A stretch of 64,000 nucleotides of DNA from Ctenosaura bakeri (Eukaryota > Chordata > Lepidosauria > Squamata > Iguanidae), in the NCBI GenBank assembly GCA_948474755.1, contig CAOLHI010002515.1:124001-188000 (forward strand). The letters run 5' to 3'. A model generated the notes under the pieces. It was not told where the DNA came from. It worked only from the letters and a program-made list of their open reading frames with translations, and did not search any database. Shown here one piece after another: positions 55,324 to 64,000 of this stretch. The translations under genes were made by a program, and so were the position numbers. Numbering within the stretch: position 1 is the first letter of the stretch; the number at the start of each line of letters is the position of its first letter.

Positions 55324-57800
55324 TAATAATAATAATAAATAGTAAAATTTATTTCTATCCTGCCTCTCCCAGTGGATCGAGGCGGCATTACAAAAATATA
55401 CAAATACATTAAAACATTAAAATGTACCCCATCCTCCCCACCCAGCAACACTTCTATCCCCCTAAAACACATTAGTTATTAAAACAAATTAAAAACAAAA
55501 TTAAAACAAAGAGACAAATGATGAGAGGCGGTGGAACACTAATCTGGGAAGGCCTGTCGGAAGAGAACCGTCTTGACTGCTTTTTTAAAGTAGTCAAGAC
55601 TGGTAATGTGCCGGGTCTCCTCCGGCAGGCCATTCCATAACTTAGGAGCGACAGAAGAAAAGGTCCTCTGGGTAACTGCAGCCAACCTAGTTCTGATTGG
55701 CTGCAGTAAATTCCTCCCAGAGGACCTTAGTGTGCGGGGCGGATTATATGGGAGAAGGCGATCCTGCAGGTAGGCTGGCCCCAAGCCATGAAGGGCTTTA
55801 AAGGTAAAAACCAACACCTTGTACTGTGCCCGGAAACTAATAGGCAGCCAGTGTAAAGACTTCAGAATAGGTGTTACGTGGTCAATTTTAGATCTTCCGG
55901 TGACCAACCTGGCTGCCATATTCTGAATTAATTGAAGTTTCCGGACTAAGCACATGGGTAGCCCTATGTAGAGCGCATTACAGAAGTCAAGCCGTGAAGT
56001 TACCAGTGCATGTACCACTGTTTTTAGGTGTTCCAAGTCCAGGAAGGGGCGCAGCTGGCGTATCAGCCGAAGCTGATAGCAGGCACTCCTGGCTGCCGCA
56101 TCAATTTGAGCTGTCATCTGAAGCGGCGAGTCCAGGAGCACCCCCAAGCTGCGGACACAGTCTTTCAGGGGAAGTGTGACCCCGTCTAGAACTGGTTGAC
56201 AAACCTCCATACCTGGGCTAGGGCCCTTAACTGCAAGTACCTCCGTCTTATCTGGATTCAGCTTCAGTCTGTTTTTCCTCATCCAGTCCATTACTGCTTC
56301 TAGGCATTCATTTAGAGGTGAGATGCCATCCTTAGTTGATGCTGTTATCCGAGGCATGGAGAGGTATATCTGGGTGTCATCAGCATACTGATAGCACCTT
56401 GCTCCATGCCTCCTGATGATCTCTCCCAGCGGTTTCATGTAGATGTTAAATAGCATTGGGGACAGGACGGCGCCCTGAGGGACGCCAGATTTAAGCTCCT
56501 TTTTTGAGGAGCAGCTGTCCCCAAGCATCACCATCTGGTATCTACCTGAGAGATAGGACTGGAACCACTTAAGTGCAGTGCCTCCGATCCCCAGCCCTCT
56601 CAGGCGTTCCAGAAGGATACCATGGTCTATGGTATCGAAAGCCGCTGAGAGATCCAGGAGTACCAGCAGGGTCACACTTCCCCTGTCGATACCTAGGCGC
56701 AGATCATCCACTAAGGTGACCATGGCAGTCTTGACTCCATATCCTGCCCTGAAGCCAGTTTGAAAAGGATCTAGATAATCTGTTTCATCCAAGACAGCTT
56801 GGAGCTGAAGGCCAACAGCCCTCTCGATCACCTTACTTAAAAATGGAAGATGGGAGACTGGTCTGTAATTATTCATATCCAGGGGATCTAGGGAGGGCTT
56901 TTTTAGAAGTGGCCGTATAATCGCTTCTTTTAAACAAGCTGGAAAATTGCCCTCCCTGAAGGATGCATTAATAATATGTCTTAAGTGGGTCTTAATTGCA
57001 ACTCCTCCCTGGACGACCAGCCAGGAAGGGCAGGGATCAAGAGGGCAAGTTGTCCTTCTTACCTTTCCAAGGAGCTTGTCTACGTCCTCGGTACTCACTG
57101 ACTGGAACTGATCCAGTATAATCTTGTTCACGGGGTTGCTGGACGCTCCATTTGTGACCTCTGCTATAACACCGGCATCCAAGTCGGCTTTTATCTGAGA
57201 GATTTTATCTGCGAAATGATTATTCAAGGCGTCACAGCAAGCTACGTTAGATTTGAACAACGAGTTCAGGGGAGTGGGTATCTGAGTCAGATCCCTTACC
57301 ACCCTGAACAGCTCTGCTGGACGAGAAATCGCAGACGCAATACGTGCAGAGAAGAAGGTCTTCTTCGCTGCATCTATTGCCACTCTATAGGAATGAAGGA
57401 ATTCTCTATAGTGTGTCCTGTCAGATAAGAGTCGAGATTTCCGCCAATTGAGCTCTAGTCGTTGTCCAGCCTGCTTCATATTCCTAAGTTCTACTGTATA
57501 CCAAGGATTGCGGTTTGCAGCAGGCTGGAAAGGACGCTTGGGAGCAATCATGTCGATAGCCCTGGTAAGATCACAATTCCAGGTATTAACCAGGGCTTCG
57601 ACAGATCACCGGCGATACCAACCATAAGACCCTCGAGGGCTTTCTGGAATCCAATAGGTTCCATTAACCTTTGAGGACCATTCTTATAGGTCCATTCTTA
57701 TAGGTCCACCACCCCTGCTGGGGCGGATAGCAACCATTAGTCTAACCCTGACCAGGAAATGATCCGTCCATGACAAGGTGGTACTGGCTTAATCTGAAAC
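55324..57800 (-). mobile_element. L2-clade LINE, 5'-truncated
   Basis: A minus-strand non-LTR retrotransposon of about 2.5 kb. From right to left: the end of the endonuclease (SWTDHFLV, about 57760-57784), an ORF2 RT segment (55539-57551), a 3' UTR with the squamate L2 phrase in complement (cctctcccagtggatcgagg near 55362) and an (aat)n tail (55324-55340). A duplicated 14-bp motif (gtccattcttatag) at about 57677-57704 lies between the endonuclease end and the open RT frame. The endonuclease body and 5' end are missing. It is far less decayed than the L2 fragment at 58.6 kb. Confidence 0.88.
55539..57551 (-). CDS. L2 LINE ORF2 reverse transcriptase (partial, frame open)
   Basis: 670 uninterrupted codons of L2-type ORF2. 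Blocks: NNYRPVSHLPFLSKVIERAV (227-246), DPFQTGFRAGYGVKTA (261-276), VLLDLSAAFDTIDH (297-310), SYLSGRYQMVMLG (332-344), SGVPQGAVLSPMLFNIYMKP (355-374), catalytic QYADDTQIYLS (388-398), then the C-terminal region RLVTGRSKIDHVTPILKSLH and VFTFKALHGLGPAYLQ. The N-terminal endonuclease is separated or broken upstream near 57554-57784, so the enzyme cannot be complete. The intact RT suggests a recent insertion. No host role is implied. Confidence 0.85.
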   Translation of the reverse strand: MIAPKRPFQPAANRNPWYTVELRNMKQAGQRLELNWRKSRLLSDRTHYREFLHSYRVAIDAAKKTFFSARIASAISRPAELFRVVRDLTQIPTPLNSLFKSNVACCDALNNHFADKISQIKADLDAGVIAEVTNGASSNPVNKIILDQFQSVSTEDVDKLLGKVRRTTCPLDPCPSWLVVQGGVAIKTHLRHIINASFREGNFPACLKEAIIRPLLKKPSLDPLDMNNYRPVSHLPFLSKVIERAVGLQLQAVLDETDYLDPFQTGFRAGYGVKTAMVTLVDDLRLGIDRGSVTLLVLLDLSAAFDTIDHGILLERLRGLGIGGTALKWFQSYLSGRYQMVMLGDSCSSKKELKSGVPQGAVLSPMLFNIYMKPLGEIIRRHGARCYQYADDTQIYLSMPRITASTKDGISPLNECLEAVMDWMRKNRLKLNPDKTEVLAVKGPSPGMEVCQPVLDGVTLPLKDCVRSLGVLLDSPLQMTAQIDAAARSACYQLRLIRQLRPFLDLEHLKTVVHALVTSRLDFCNALYIGLPMCLVRKLQLIQNMAARLVTGRSKIDHVTPILKSLHWLPISFRAQYKVLVFTFKALHGLGPAYLQDRLLPYNPPRTLRSSGRNLLQPIRTRLAAVTQRTFSSVAPKLWNGLPEETRHITSLDYFKKAVKTVLFRQAFPD

Positions 57801-58619
57801 TCATGAGAGTTTCTAATAAACCATGAACACTGTTAAGGATACAAGAAACTGAGTTTAAGAAACTAAAAATAAAATTTGTTGAATCTCTCCTCCTTGCCAT
57901 GAAGTAGAAAGGAGGAAGACAGACATCTATGTCTCACTAGATTCATTCCTGCTTCTGAACTCCACAGTACACAGTAAACAATTTCTGTATACCTGCATAA
58001 GTGGTGAGAAATTATGTGCCATATATCTTTTGAAAATCATATCAAAGGCTATTTCCAGAGAGTTTTCAGCTAGGAGTTCAGCTTAATGACAATGAATTGT
58101 GTGGTCCCACAATGTACTGATTTTAATTTGATAATGCAATCATATTCACATCCTTTAGAGAAGCTTCCTTGAACTATAGAGGATTGCTGGGCACTGCACT
58201 TTCTTTTCATGCAATCTCTGTACTCCTATGACTACAGACAGAAGCAGATTAATTATAACTAGACATCTGGGCTGGATCCAAAGTCCCACTGAAATCAATG
58301 TGAAAATATAGTCATGAATTAAGTGGGATCAAAATGCAACTAACTTAGTGTAAATCAAATCCATAAATTGCAGAGTTGCATTTCTGTAATGCCTGTTTTT
58401 CAATAATTTTGTTCCAACTGTCACATCCAACATCTGAGTACATCTAACAGTATTAGAGGAAATAAATACCTATCACAACCACCTACTTATTTTCAATAGT
58501 TGTCAACTGTAAGCTTTAGCTACCAGTGTGTTCTCTTTTGCTCATCTCTTGCAAGGGAGATTGTTAGTCTAAGAGCAGCAATGACCTATACTTTGTTTAT
58601 GTCATATTCATACTATCAC
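57801..58619. other. Intergenic sequence with faint repeat traces
   Basis: Mostly unrecognised. The stretch at about 58265-58345 (ccactgaaatcaatgtg) resembles other patches of ancient amniote repeat in the window. No gene seen. Confidence 0.35.
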
Positions 58620-58860
58620 ATTATGCCATGTGTAGGCTACTACTGAAGACCATACAGAAACCTCAGTTGGTACAAAATGCTGTGGCTAAGCTGCTACCTG
58701 CAACGCAATACAGGGATCACATTACAGCAATATTAAAAGGCCTGTGTTAGTTCCTAGTGATTTTACATGCTCAATTTAAGGTGCAGTTTTAACAGTAAAA
58801 GCCGCAAATGACTTAGGGCTTGGCTATTTAAGACATTTATTAAATAACAAGCAGAATATA
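58620..58860 (+). pseudogene. Decayed L2 ORF2 C-terminal fragment
   Basis: The plus-strand translation includes PQLVQNAVAKLLPATQYRDH (about 58662-58721) and, after stops, a region like HAQFKVQF. It matches LQLIQNMAARLVTGRSKIDH and the following RAQYKVLVF block of the L2 at 55.5-57.6 kb. Short, with several stops; an old insertion. Confidence 0.7.
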
Positions 58861-60466
58861 CACAGCATGTTGTTGAGTTTTTATTTATTTATTTGTTTAA
58901 GAGCATATCAGAATTTTATGCCAAAGCTTTGGTTGACTGGAATGATATGCACACACAGATTTTTAACATTTTCTTATAGAAAAACAGTAAACATGACATA
59001 TACATTCAGAGATAAGCAAGACAAATGTCCTTATTTACAAACTGAAACTATAGAAAATGAAATCTTTGCAATGAGAAGTTGTGAACCTAATCATATATTT
59101 GGTATCTTAAACAGTACTGAAGAATTTCTCATATGACCCCATATGAAATATGCACAGCAATGCTATGGCAAATTTAATAAGCAATTACATTTTTATGTAA
59201 AAATGCTGGATGAATATAAAAGCTCTTATGCTGAACAACTATACTGAAGCTAGGCCTCCTGCAATTTAACAGGAAAATATTGCTGTTCCTAAAAGTCATA
59301 TTAATATTGGTTACTGTAATTTTCATAAATATATTAATAAGCACTGAATAATTTACCAGACCACAAAGGAATTCATAGGGCAACTAGTATCTAGATGTTG
59401 ACAAGCAAACCTGAATATATTTTTAAAAATACAGTTCAAACTCCAAGACCTTGAAAGTACCACTAAAATCTTTCCTTGTCTTTACCTGGTAACAGCAGAT
59501 ATTTAAAAAGGGCAATGACATGGATATCAATTCTATAGATTTGTGCATGTCTCTTGTGTGACAAAGATCAACTATATGGATTTGGTAATGCTGCAACTTC
59601 TTTTAATTTGAAAGCATGACGAGTAACACCTACAAATATATAAAATTAATAGCTTGGAATATTAACAGACCAGCTGTTCCTGCTTTTATAAAGCCCTGAT
59701 ATCCACATGCAGACTACTTTTTAAATAGTATTCTGCAGAAACCTGTAAAGAAAGCAACATTTTCAACAAACAGAAAAACCTTTAGGAAGAATGTAAACAG
59801 TAAATTACTTTAGGAGAAGAACCCATGTATTAAAGCACACACATTAGCAACCAAAGTAGATTTGAATGCCTAAATTCTGATGTAAACATATAAAGAACAC
59901 AGAAATTCAAGGACATAACTGACCCCAGTATGCCTATATCCAAAAAGAAACAAAATAAAACCACATAAAAATATTTTCTTTGGAAAAAAGATTTAAATAG
60001 GAGATGCTCCCAAGCCAAGAGTGAGTGTGCCACTCTAGGGCAAGACATTCATGACCCATGAACACATGAGTTTACACTACGACCTTTAACTGCCTCAACA
60101 CTACAAAGGCTGCTATAACAGATCTCCCTACAATTAACTCAAAGCATCAATGGGGAAGTAATGTTTTCATGAGTCTTTTCCAAGCTGGGGCAAAGTAGAA
60201 AACAAAACCTTTAAGCTCTGGCAAAAAATCTAAACCTCAGTGGTGACTCCCACTGGATGTAAGTGGGATTGCATGGAAAAGATACAAAAACAGTCTTATT
60301 CCCCATCTCAGTTGCTACTGAAGGGGGAAAGAAATAAGGCAGACGATAACTGAAGTGAGTTCCTTCGACTTAGTTATGGGCACAGATTGGGATACTAAAA
60401 TGTAAGGCTGTGAAACCAGTGCGCTGATATTGCAGGAATTCTTTTTAAAAAAGTTTTCTACTTCAT

Positions 60467-60510
60467 TGATTACTGTCATACTTACTGATTACTGTCATAC
60501 TTACTGATTA
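60467..60510. repeat. Tandem repeat of a 19-bp unit, about 2.3 copies
   Basis: The unit tgattactgtcatacttac is repeated directly without differences, then begins a third time. Confidence 0.85.
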
Positions 60511-61050
60511 AAGGTAGCCTGAACTCTGTGGTTTGATGGGTTTTGCCATAAATGAGCAAACTGAGTCACTATGAACAAAGAGTACACAGAGTCCTACATA
60601 TTCATATTTCCTAACCCCTTTCTAATCTTATAGCTATTATCTTACTACAAAGGTGGTTCAAAATCTGTTTATTACCTTAGTCATACTATTTTTTAGGAGT
60701 TGGCACTCAGTAACATAGCTAATAACAAGGACCATGTTTATCATGAAAAATATTCTCTTGTTCTGACCTCTGAAGACCTTTTGCAGGCTCAAAAAGAAGC
60801 TGTGGCTTTTTCTACCTTTTTTGTCTCCTATTACCTTTCTGCTGCTCCTGCATCACAAACCAGTATGTTAGGCTGCTTTGGTTTTGTCTTGTGCGCACTT
60901 ATACAACAAAGATTGAAAATATTTTGTGCAGCTGTCCATTAAAGATGAAACTTTAAACTATGGGTGTAAACTTTGCCTTTCAAATTTTAGAAACAAAGAC
61001 ATCACCTTTAACTTGACTATATACAATATATGCACTGCAGCAATCATTAT

Positions 61051-61078
61051 ATACACACACACACACACACACACACAA
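61051..61078. repeat. (AC)n microsatellite
   Basis: About 13 ac dinucleotides, uninterrupted. Confidence 0.93.
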
Positions 61079-61134
61079 AGAAACACATTCTTACAGAAAT
61101 GCATAGCTTTTGAAAGCTAGCTTATTTTTTTCTC

Positions 61135-61305
61135 CTAACAAAAGTACATCATAAAAGATGGCAATGGCAGCTCCTTCCAGTGTGTTTGGATTGTTTCATT
61201 TCCTCCAAGAAAACATTCAGCCACCAGTGTTTCACTAACATTTTTCAACCATTTTTGGCTTTTTATGATGCAATCAGACATCAGAAGTTGAAGGACCACT
61301 GGAAC
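61135..61305 (-). CDS. Candidate terminal exon of an unidentified host gene
   Basis: On the minus strand a T-rich tract ending gtatgcag gives a good 3' splice site at 61306. The following 171 nt are open in phase 0 and encode 56 residues of normal globular composition, from VPVVLQLLMSDCIIK to the C-terminus LPSFMMYFC, then a stop (61135-61137). I do not recognise the protein. In mammals the gene upstream of MACIR in the same orientation is PPIP5K2, which would place its 3' end on this side and strand, but nothing here shows that this exon belongs to it. It could also be a chance open frame with a chance acceptor, or a transposase remnant. Any further exons would lie beyond the window. Confidence 0.35.
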   Translation of the reverse strand, partial: VPVVLQLLMSDCIIKSQKWLKNVSETLVAECFLGGNETIQTHWKELPLPSFMMYFC

Positions 61306-61901
61306 CTGCATACAAACAAAAATAACAATGTTTCCAATGGGATATAAAAATGACAATCAATGTGATTGAAGTCAAAATTAAAAGTTTGATTTTTGAGGAT
61401 GACAAACTCATGCTTCTCCATCCCACCAAAACGAATAAAACTAAAAGTCCTTAACCTTGGCTGACTTATGTCCAGCATTGTGATCTTTCTCAAGCAGACA
61501 GGAATTACAAAAGATCAAAGCTATATCCAAAGGGACATGATTCAACATTTTTCAGTCATCTACATCTACATCTGTCCCTATCTTGTAAGATCAGGGTGAT
61601 TTATGTTAGGCTTTATCAGCCCCCTCTGACCACCCTTAAAATTTGGGATATGCACTCTACATCACAGATACACTTTTAAACAAACTGAATATTAACATTC
61701 CAAACATTTTTTATCACTTCACCTATGGCAGCTAACTCCTTTAAAAAAAAATCCTTTACAATGTCAATCAACATATCATTCATAAGAACTGTTTGTAAAG
61801 TTGAGCATGGGTATATTTTTTGTTCTGAAATGTGCTAGCATGGCCTGTCCTTAATGAAATACTGACCTGTGAGATGTTCACTTCCAGCAGATAAGGGGGA
61901 G
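61306..61901. other. Sequence between the candidate exon and DIRS copy C
   Basis: AT-rich sequence with no recognised gene or repeat; it would be intron if the candidate exon is real. Confidence 0.35.
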
Positions 61902-61953
61902 AAGAACAGGTTGCTTACCTGTAACTGTGGTTCTTCGAGTGGTCATCTGTGCC

Positions 61954-62089
61954 CTCACACATTAGGAGCTTTCGTGCCTGTGCGATAGCGTTCGGAAAGT
62001 TCTAGAGCTTGTTTGCTTGGCAGGAACCCCTCCCCCACACCGGTACTGCGCATGCTCCTCCCGCCGAGCAACGGTCTCTCCTCAGTTCT
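61954..62089. repeat. Left inverted terminal repeat, DIRS copy C
   Basis: Corresponds to 49145-49279 of copy B, with diagnostic differences at the outer end (ctcacacattaggag for tcatacactaggag). Its right partner is outside the window. Confidence 0.85.
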
Positions 62090-62144
62090 GTCGTCCGCCG
62101 TAGTACCTACAGGGACCTGAGAAAGAGGGGATAGAAGGGCGGGT

Positions 62145-62240
62145 ATGTGTGAGGGCACAGATGACCACTCGAAGAACCACAGTTACAGGTAAGCAACCTG
62201 TTCTTCTTCTTCGTGGTCTCTGTGCCTCACACATTAGGGG
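62145..62240. repeat. Internal complementary region (ICR), DIRS copy C
   Basis: Same structure as in A and B. Its sequence (gtgtgagggcacag and tgtgcctcacacattaggg) carries the same changes seen in copy C's own terminus, so complementarity is maintained despite divergence. Confidence 0.9.
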
Positions 62241-62276
62241 ACTGTGTAGCTTACCGGTTGGATGGTGGGTCAGGTC

Positions 62277-63308
62277 CTAGAGCACGGAAGCCAGAACCTC
62301 ACATCCAAACCAAGCATCTCTGCGAGACCGGCAATCGAGCCTGTAGTGGCGGATGAAGGTCGATGGCTGGGACCAGGTCGCCACACGGCAGAGTTCGTGC
62401 AGGTCCACTCCTCGCAGGAGGGCCGCAGATGTTGCCACAGCTCTGGTAGAGTGGGCTCGGAGAAGGGCTGGCGGAGGCTTCCTCGCGAGCTCGTACGCCA
62501 GCTGTATAGTCTGTACCACCCACTTGGAGAAGCGCTGGGTGGACACCTTGTGGCCCCTCCGACGTCGTCCGTAACGCACGAAGAGATGTGGTGTCTGTCG
62601 GAAGGGAGCAGTCCTGTCCTTGTAAAAGGCAAGGGCCCGACGCACATCCAGAGAGTGAAGGGACCGCTCCAGCGGTGTCGTCGGATCCGGGAAGAAGGCC
62701 GGCAGGATAATGTTCTGGCTGAGATGGAAACTGGACACCACCATCGGGAAGAACGAAATGTCAGGTCTGAGGACCACCTTGTCCCTATGAAAGACAAGGA
62801 AGGGCTCGTCCATTTGAAGAGCTGTTATCTCACCTGCTCGTCTTGCTGAGGTGATAGCTACCAGGAAGGCAGTCTTTAGAGTGAGCAGCCTGTCGTCAGA
62901 GGTCGCCATCGGTTCAAAGGATGGCTTCGTTAACTGCGATAGCACCAACAACAGGGACCACAGTGGTAGCGGCGGCGATACCGGTGGGTAGAGGTGTTGT
63001 AATCTCTTCAGGAACTGTTTGACGGTATCATCCCTGAAGAAGGCTGCTGCCGAGGATCTTGGCGGTTGGTATGCCACGATCACGGAGAGATACACCTTCA
63101 AAGATGGAAAGGCCAGCCCTTGCTGCCGGAGATGAAGCAAGAAGTGGAGGACGGTGGAGAGTCTAGCAGGCGATACCGGTTCCCTTCTTTCGTCAGTGAA
63201 GGCCAGAAAACGTCGCCACTTGTATTGGTAATTGCGACGGGTGGACTCCTTCCTGGCCACGATCAGGACGTTGCCAAGCACGGGATCATCTAGTGCAATA
63301 TCCTCCAG
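62277..63308 (-). CDS. DIRS tyrosine recombinase, copy C (open)
   Basis: An open recombinase core of about 343 residues; the same frame continues open to 63449. It retains EDIALDDPVLG, ESTRRNYQYKWRRF, Arg in TSARRAGEITAL, HSTR, Trp in ATWSQPS and the nucleophile Tyr in FIRHYRLD. Most differences from copy B leave the catalytic blocks untouched (for example MVFHRDK to LVFHRDK), suggesting the frame was under constraint when the lineages split. The element as a whole cannot be judged because most of it is outside the window. Confidence 0.88.
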   Translation of the reverse strand: MEDIALDDPVLGNVLIVARKESTRRNYQYKWRRFLAFTDERREPVSPARLSTVLHFLLHLRQQGLAFPSLKVYLSVIVAYQPPRSSAAAFFRDDTVKQFLKRLQHLYPPVSPPLPLWSLLLVLSQLTKPSFEPMATSDDRLLTLKTAFLVAITSARRAGEITALQMDEPFLVFHRDKVVLRPDISFFPMVVSSFHLSQNIILPAFFPDPTTPLERSLHSLDVRRALAFYKDRTAPFRQTPHLFVRYGRRRRGHKVSTQRFSKWVVQTIQLAYELARKPPPALLRAHSTRAVATSAALLRGVDLHELCRVATWSQPSTFIRHYRLDCRSRRDAWFGCEVLASVL

Positions 63309-64000
63309 GCATGGAGGGCCAGGAGCGGCAGGTCTGGATGGAGGACGCGACCGTTGGAGTGGGAGAGCAAGCCCGGCGTCGGTGGTAGCTGGAGTAGATC
63401 GCCTCACGTGGCTCGGAGCAGGGGTGTGAACCAATGCTGCCTCGGCCAATACGGAGCCACCAGGATCGCGTCAGCTCGGTCGGCAAGGATCTTCGATATC
63501 GTCCGACCGAGCAGCGGGAACGGCGGGAACGCATACAGGAGTTCTCCCCTCCACGGAAACTGGAAGGCGTCCCCGATGGAGGCTCAATCGTGGCCGGCTC
63601 TCGAACAGAATCGGCTGCACTTTGCGTTTTCCCTGGTTGCGAAGAGGTTCGCCCCAGCGGTCTCGTATCAGGCTGAACGCTTCTTTGGAGAGGGACCATT
63701 CGTGATGTGATGAGGTGTCCCTGCTGAGGGCATCTGCTGTAGTGTTCTCCTGCCCGGCCAGGTGAACCACTACAGGGTGGATTTTTAGTTGGACGCACCA
63801 GTTCCAAAGATCGAGGGCGATGTTCAGCAGAGTTGTGGAATGAGTCCCGCCTTGTCTGTTGACGTAACAGACAGCTGTCATGTTGTCTGTCAGGACCAGG
63901 ACTGTGTGGCCGGCAACAACGTGGTGGAACGCTCGCAGCTCTTTCGAGATGGCAAGCAGCTCGAGGGCGTTGATGTGGAGAGCCGTCTTGGCGCCGCTCC
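63291..64000 (-). pseudogene. DIRS RNase H / methyltransferase-like region, copy C (partial, frameshifted)
   Basis: RNase H blocks are visible (LTDNMTAVCYVNRQGG near 63860; GQENTTADALSRD near 63730). An 11-base deletion near 63648 relative to copy B (gaggttcgccc against gaggtcgatcgatggttcgc) removes the SIDLF part of the C-terminal domain and shifts the frame into the recombinase frame. The RT portion lies beyond the window. Confidence 0.82.

Larger units (their letters stand above)
58861..61134 (-). other. Low-repeat AT-rich region, possibly a 3' UTR
   Basis: No transposon was recognised over about 2.2 kb. If the candidate terminal exon at 61135-61305 is real, this would be its 3' UTR and downstream flank on the minus strand. 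Minus-strand AATAAA sites occur near 60667 and in the tttatttatttattt run near 58880-58895. It contains a short tandem repeat (60467-60510) and an (AC)n run (61051-61078). Confidence 0.35.
61902..64000 (-). mobile_element. DIRS1-like retrotransposon copy C (3' part, runs off the window)
   Basis: The left end aagaacaggttgcttacctg, the ITR (61954-62089) and the ICR (62145-62240) are followed by the recombinase and the RNase H region on the minus strand, up to the window edge. It is more diverged from A and B than they are from each other. Gag, RT and the right terminus lie outside the window. Confidence 0.93.

Noticed and set aside
1..64000. CRISPR array or other prokaryotic defence system
   Set aside because: There are no regularly spaced direct repeats and the sequence is clearly vertebrate.

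Overview
The window is vertebrate nuclear DNA and looks like a squamate reptile (lizard or snake). The evidence is one single-copy vertebrate gene (MACIR), a CpG-island promoter in an AT-rich background, abundant CR1 and L2 LINEs, tRNA-derived CORE/MIR-like SINEs of the squamate type (tail rich in caacaa), a 5S-rRNA-derived SINE, Tc1, Tigger and hAT DNA transposons, and DIRS1-like tyrosine-recombinase retrotransposons. No bacterial operons, CRISPR arrays or tRNA/rRNA genes were seen. The species was not determined.

Layout. 1-14.4 kb: unique sequence with a decayed CR1 (about 1.0-3.5 kb), SINEs, a MITE family making 3-bp target duplications, and a Tigger-like MITE. 14.4-30 kb: the host gene MACIR on the minus strand. 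It has a terminal exon with the whole 208-codon CDS (16552-17178), a 3' UTR ending near 14.93 kb, a long intron holding a Tc1 relic and a (GAA)n tract, and a probable non-coding first exon in a CpG island at 29.24-29.83 kb. 30-36 kb: MITEs and a 3.4-kb CR1 with recognisable esterase, endonuclease and RT regions. 36-49 kb: a stack of nested insertions on an old plus-strand DIRS. The old DIRS is split by a minus-strand CR1, itself split by a hAT element, itself split by a solo LTR. Further on it is split by a Tigger-like MITE, itself split by young DIRS copy A (42199-48273). 49.1-55.2 kb: DIRS copy B, apparently intact. 55.3-57.8 kb: an L2 LINE with a 670-codon open RT frame. 58-61.9 kb: low-repeat DNA with a candidate terminal exon of an unidentified minus-strand gene (61135-61305). 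61.9-64 kb: the 3' part of a third, more diverged DIRS copy C, cut by the window edge.

The most informative biology is the DIRS1-like family. Each copy has about 135-bp inverted terminal repeats and an internal complementary region (ICR) that fuses the complements of the two element ends, as expected for a retrotransposon that makes a circular DNA and integrates by tyrosine recombinase. Coding order on the minus strand is Gag (CxxC zinc-binding N-terminus plus an Arg/Ser-rich tract), then RT-RNase H with a methyltransferase-like C-terminus, then an overlapping tyrosine recombinase. Copy B keeps every frame open; copy A is broken mainly by one- and two-base deletions; copy C has changed its termini and its ICR together.

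All calls come from reading the sequence and recalling protein families; no database search was run. Boundaries of decayed repeats are approximate.
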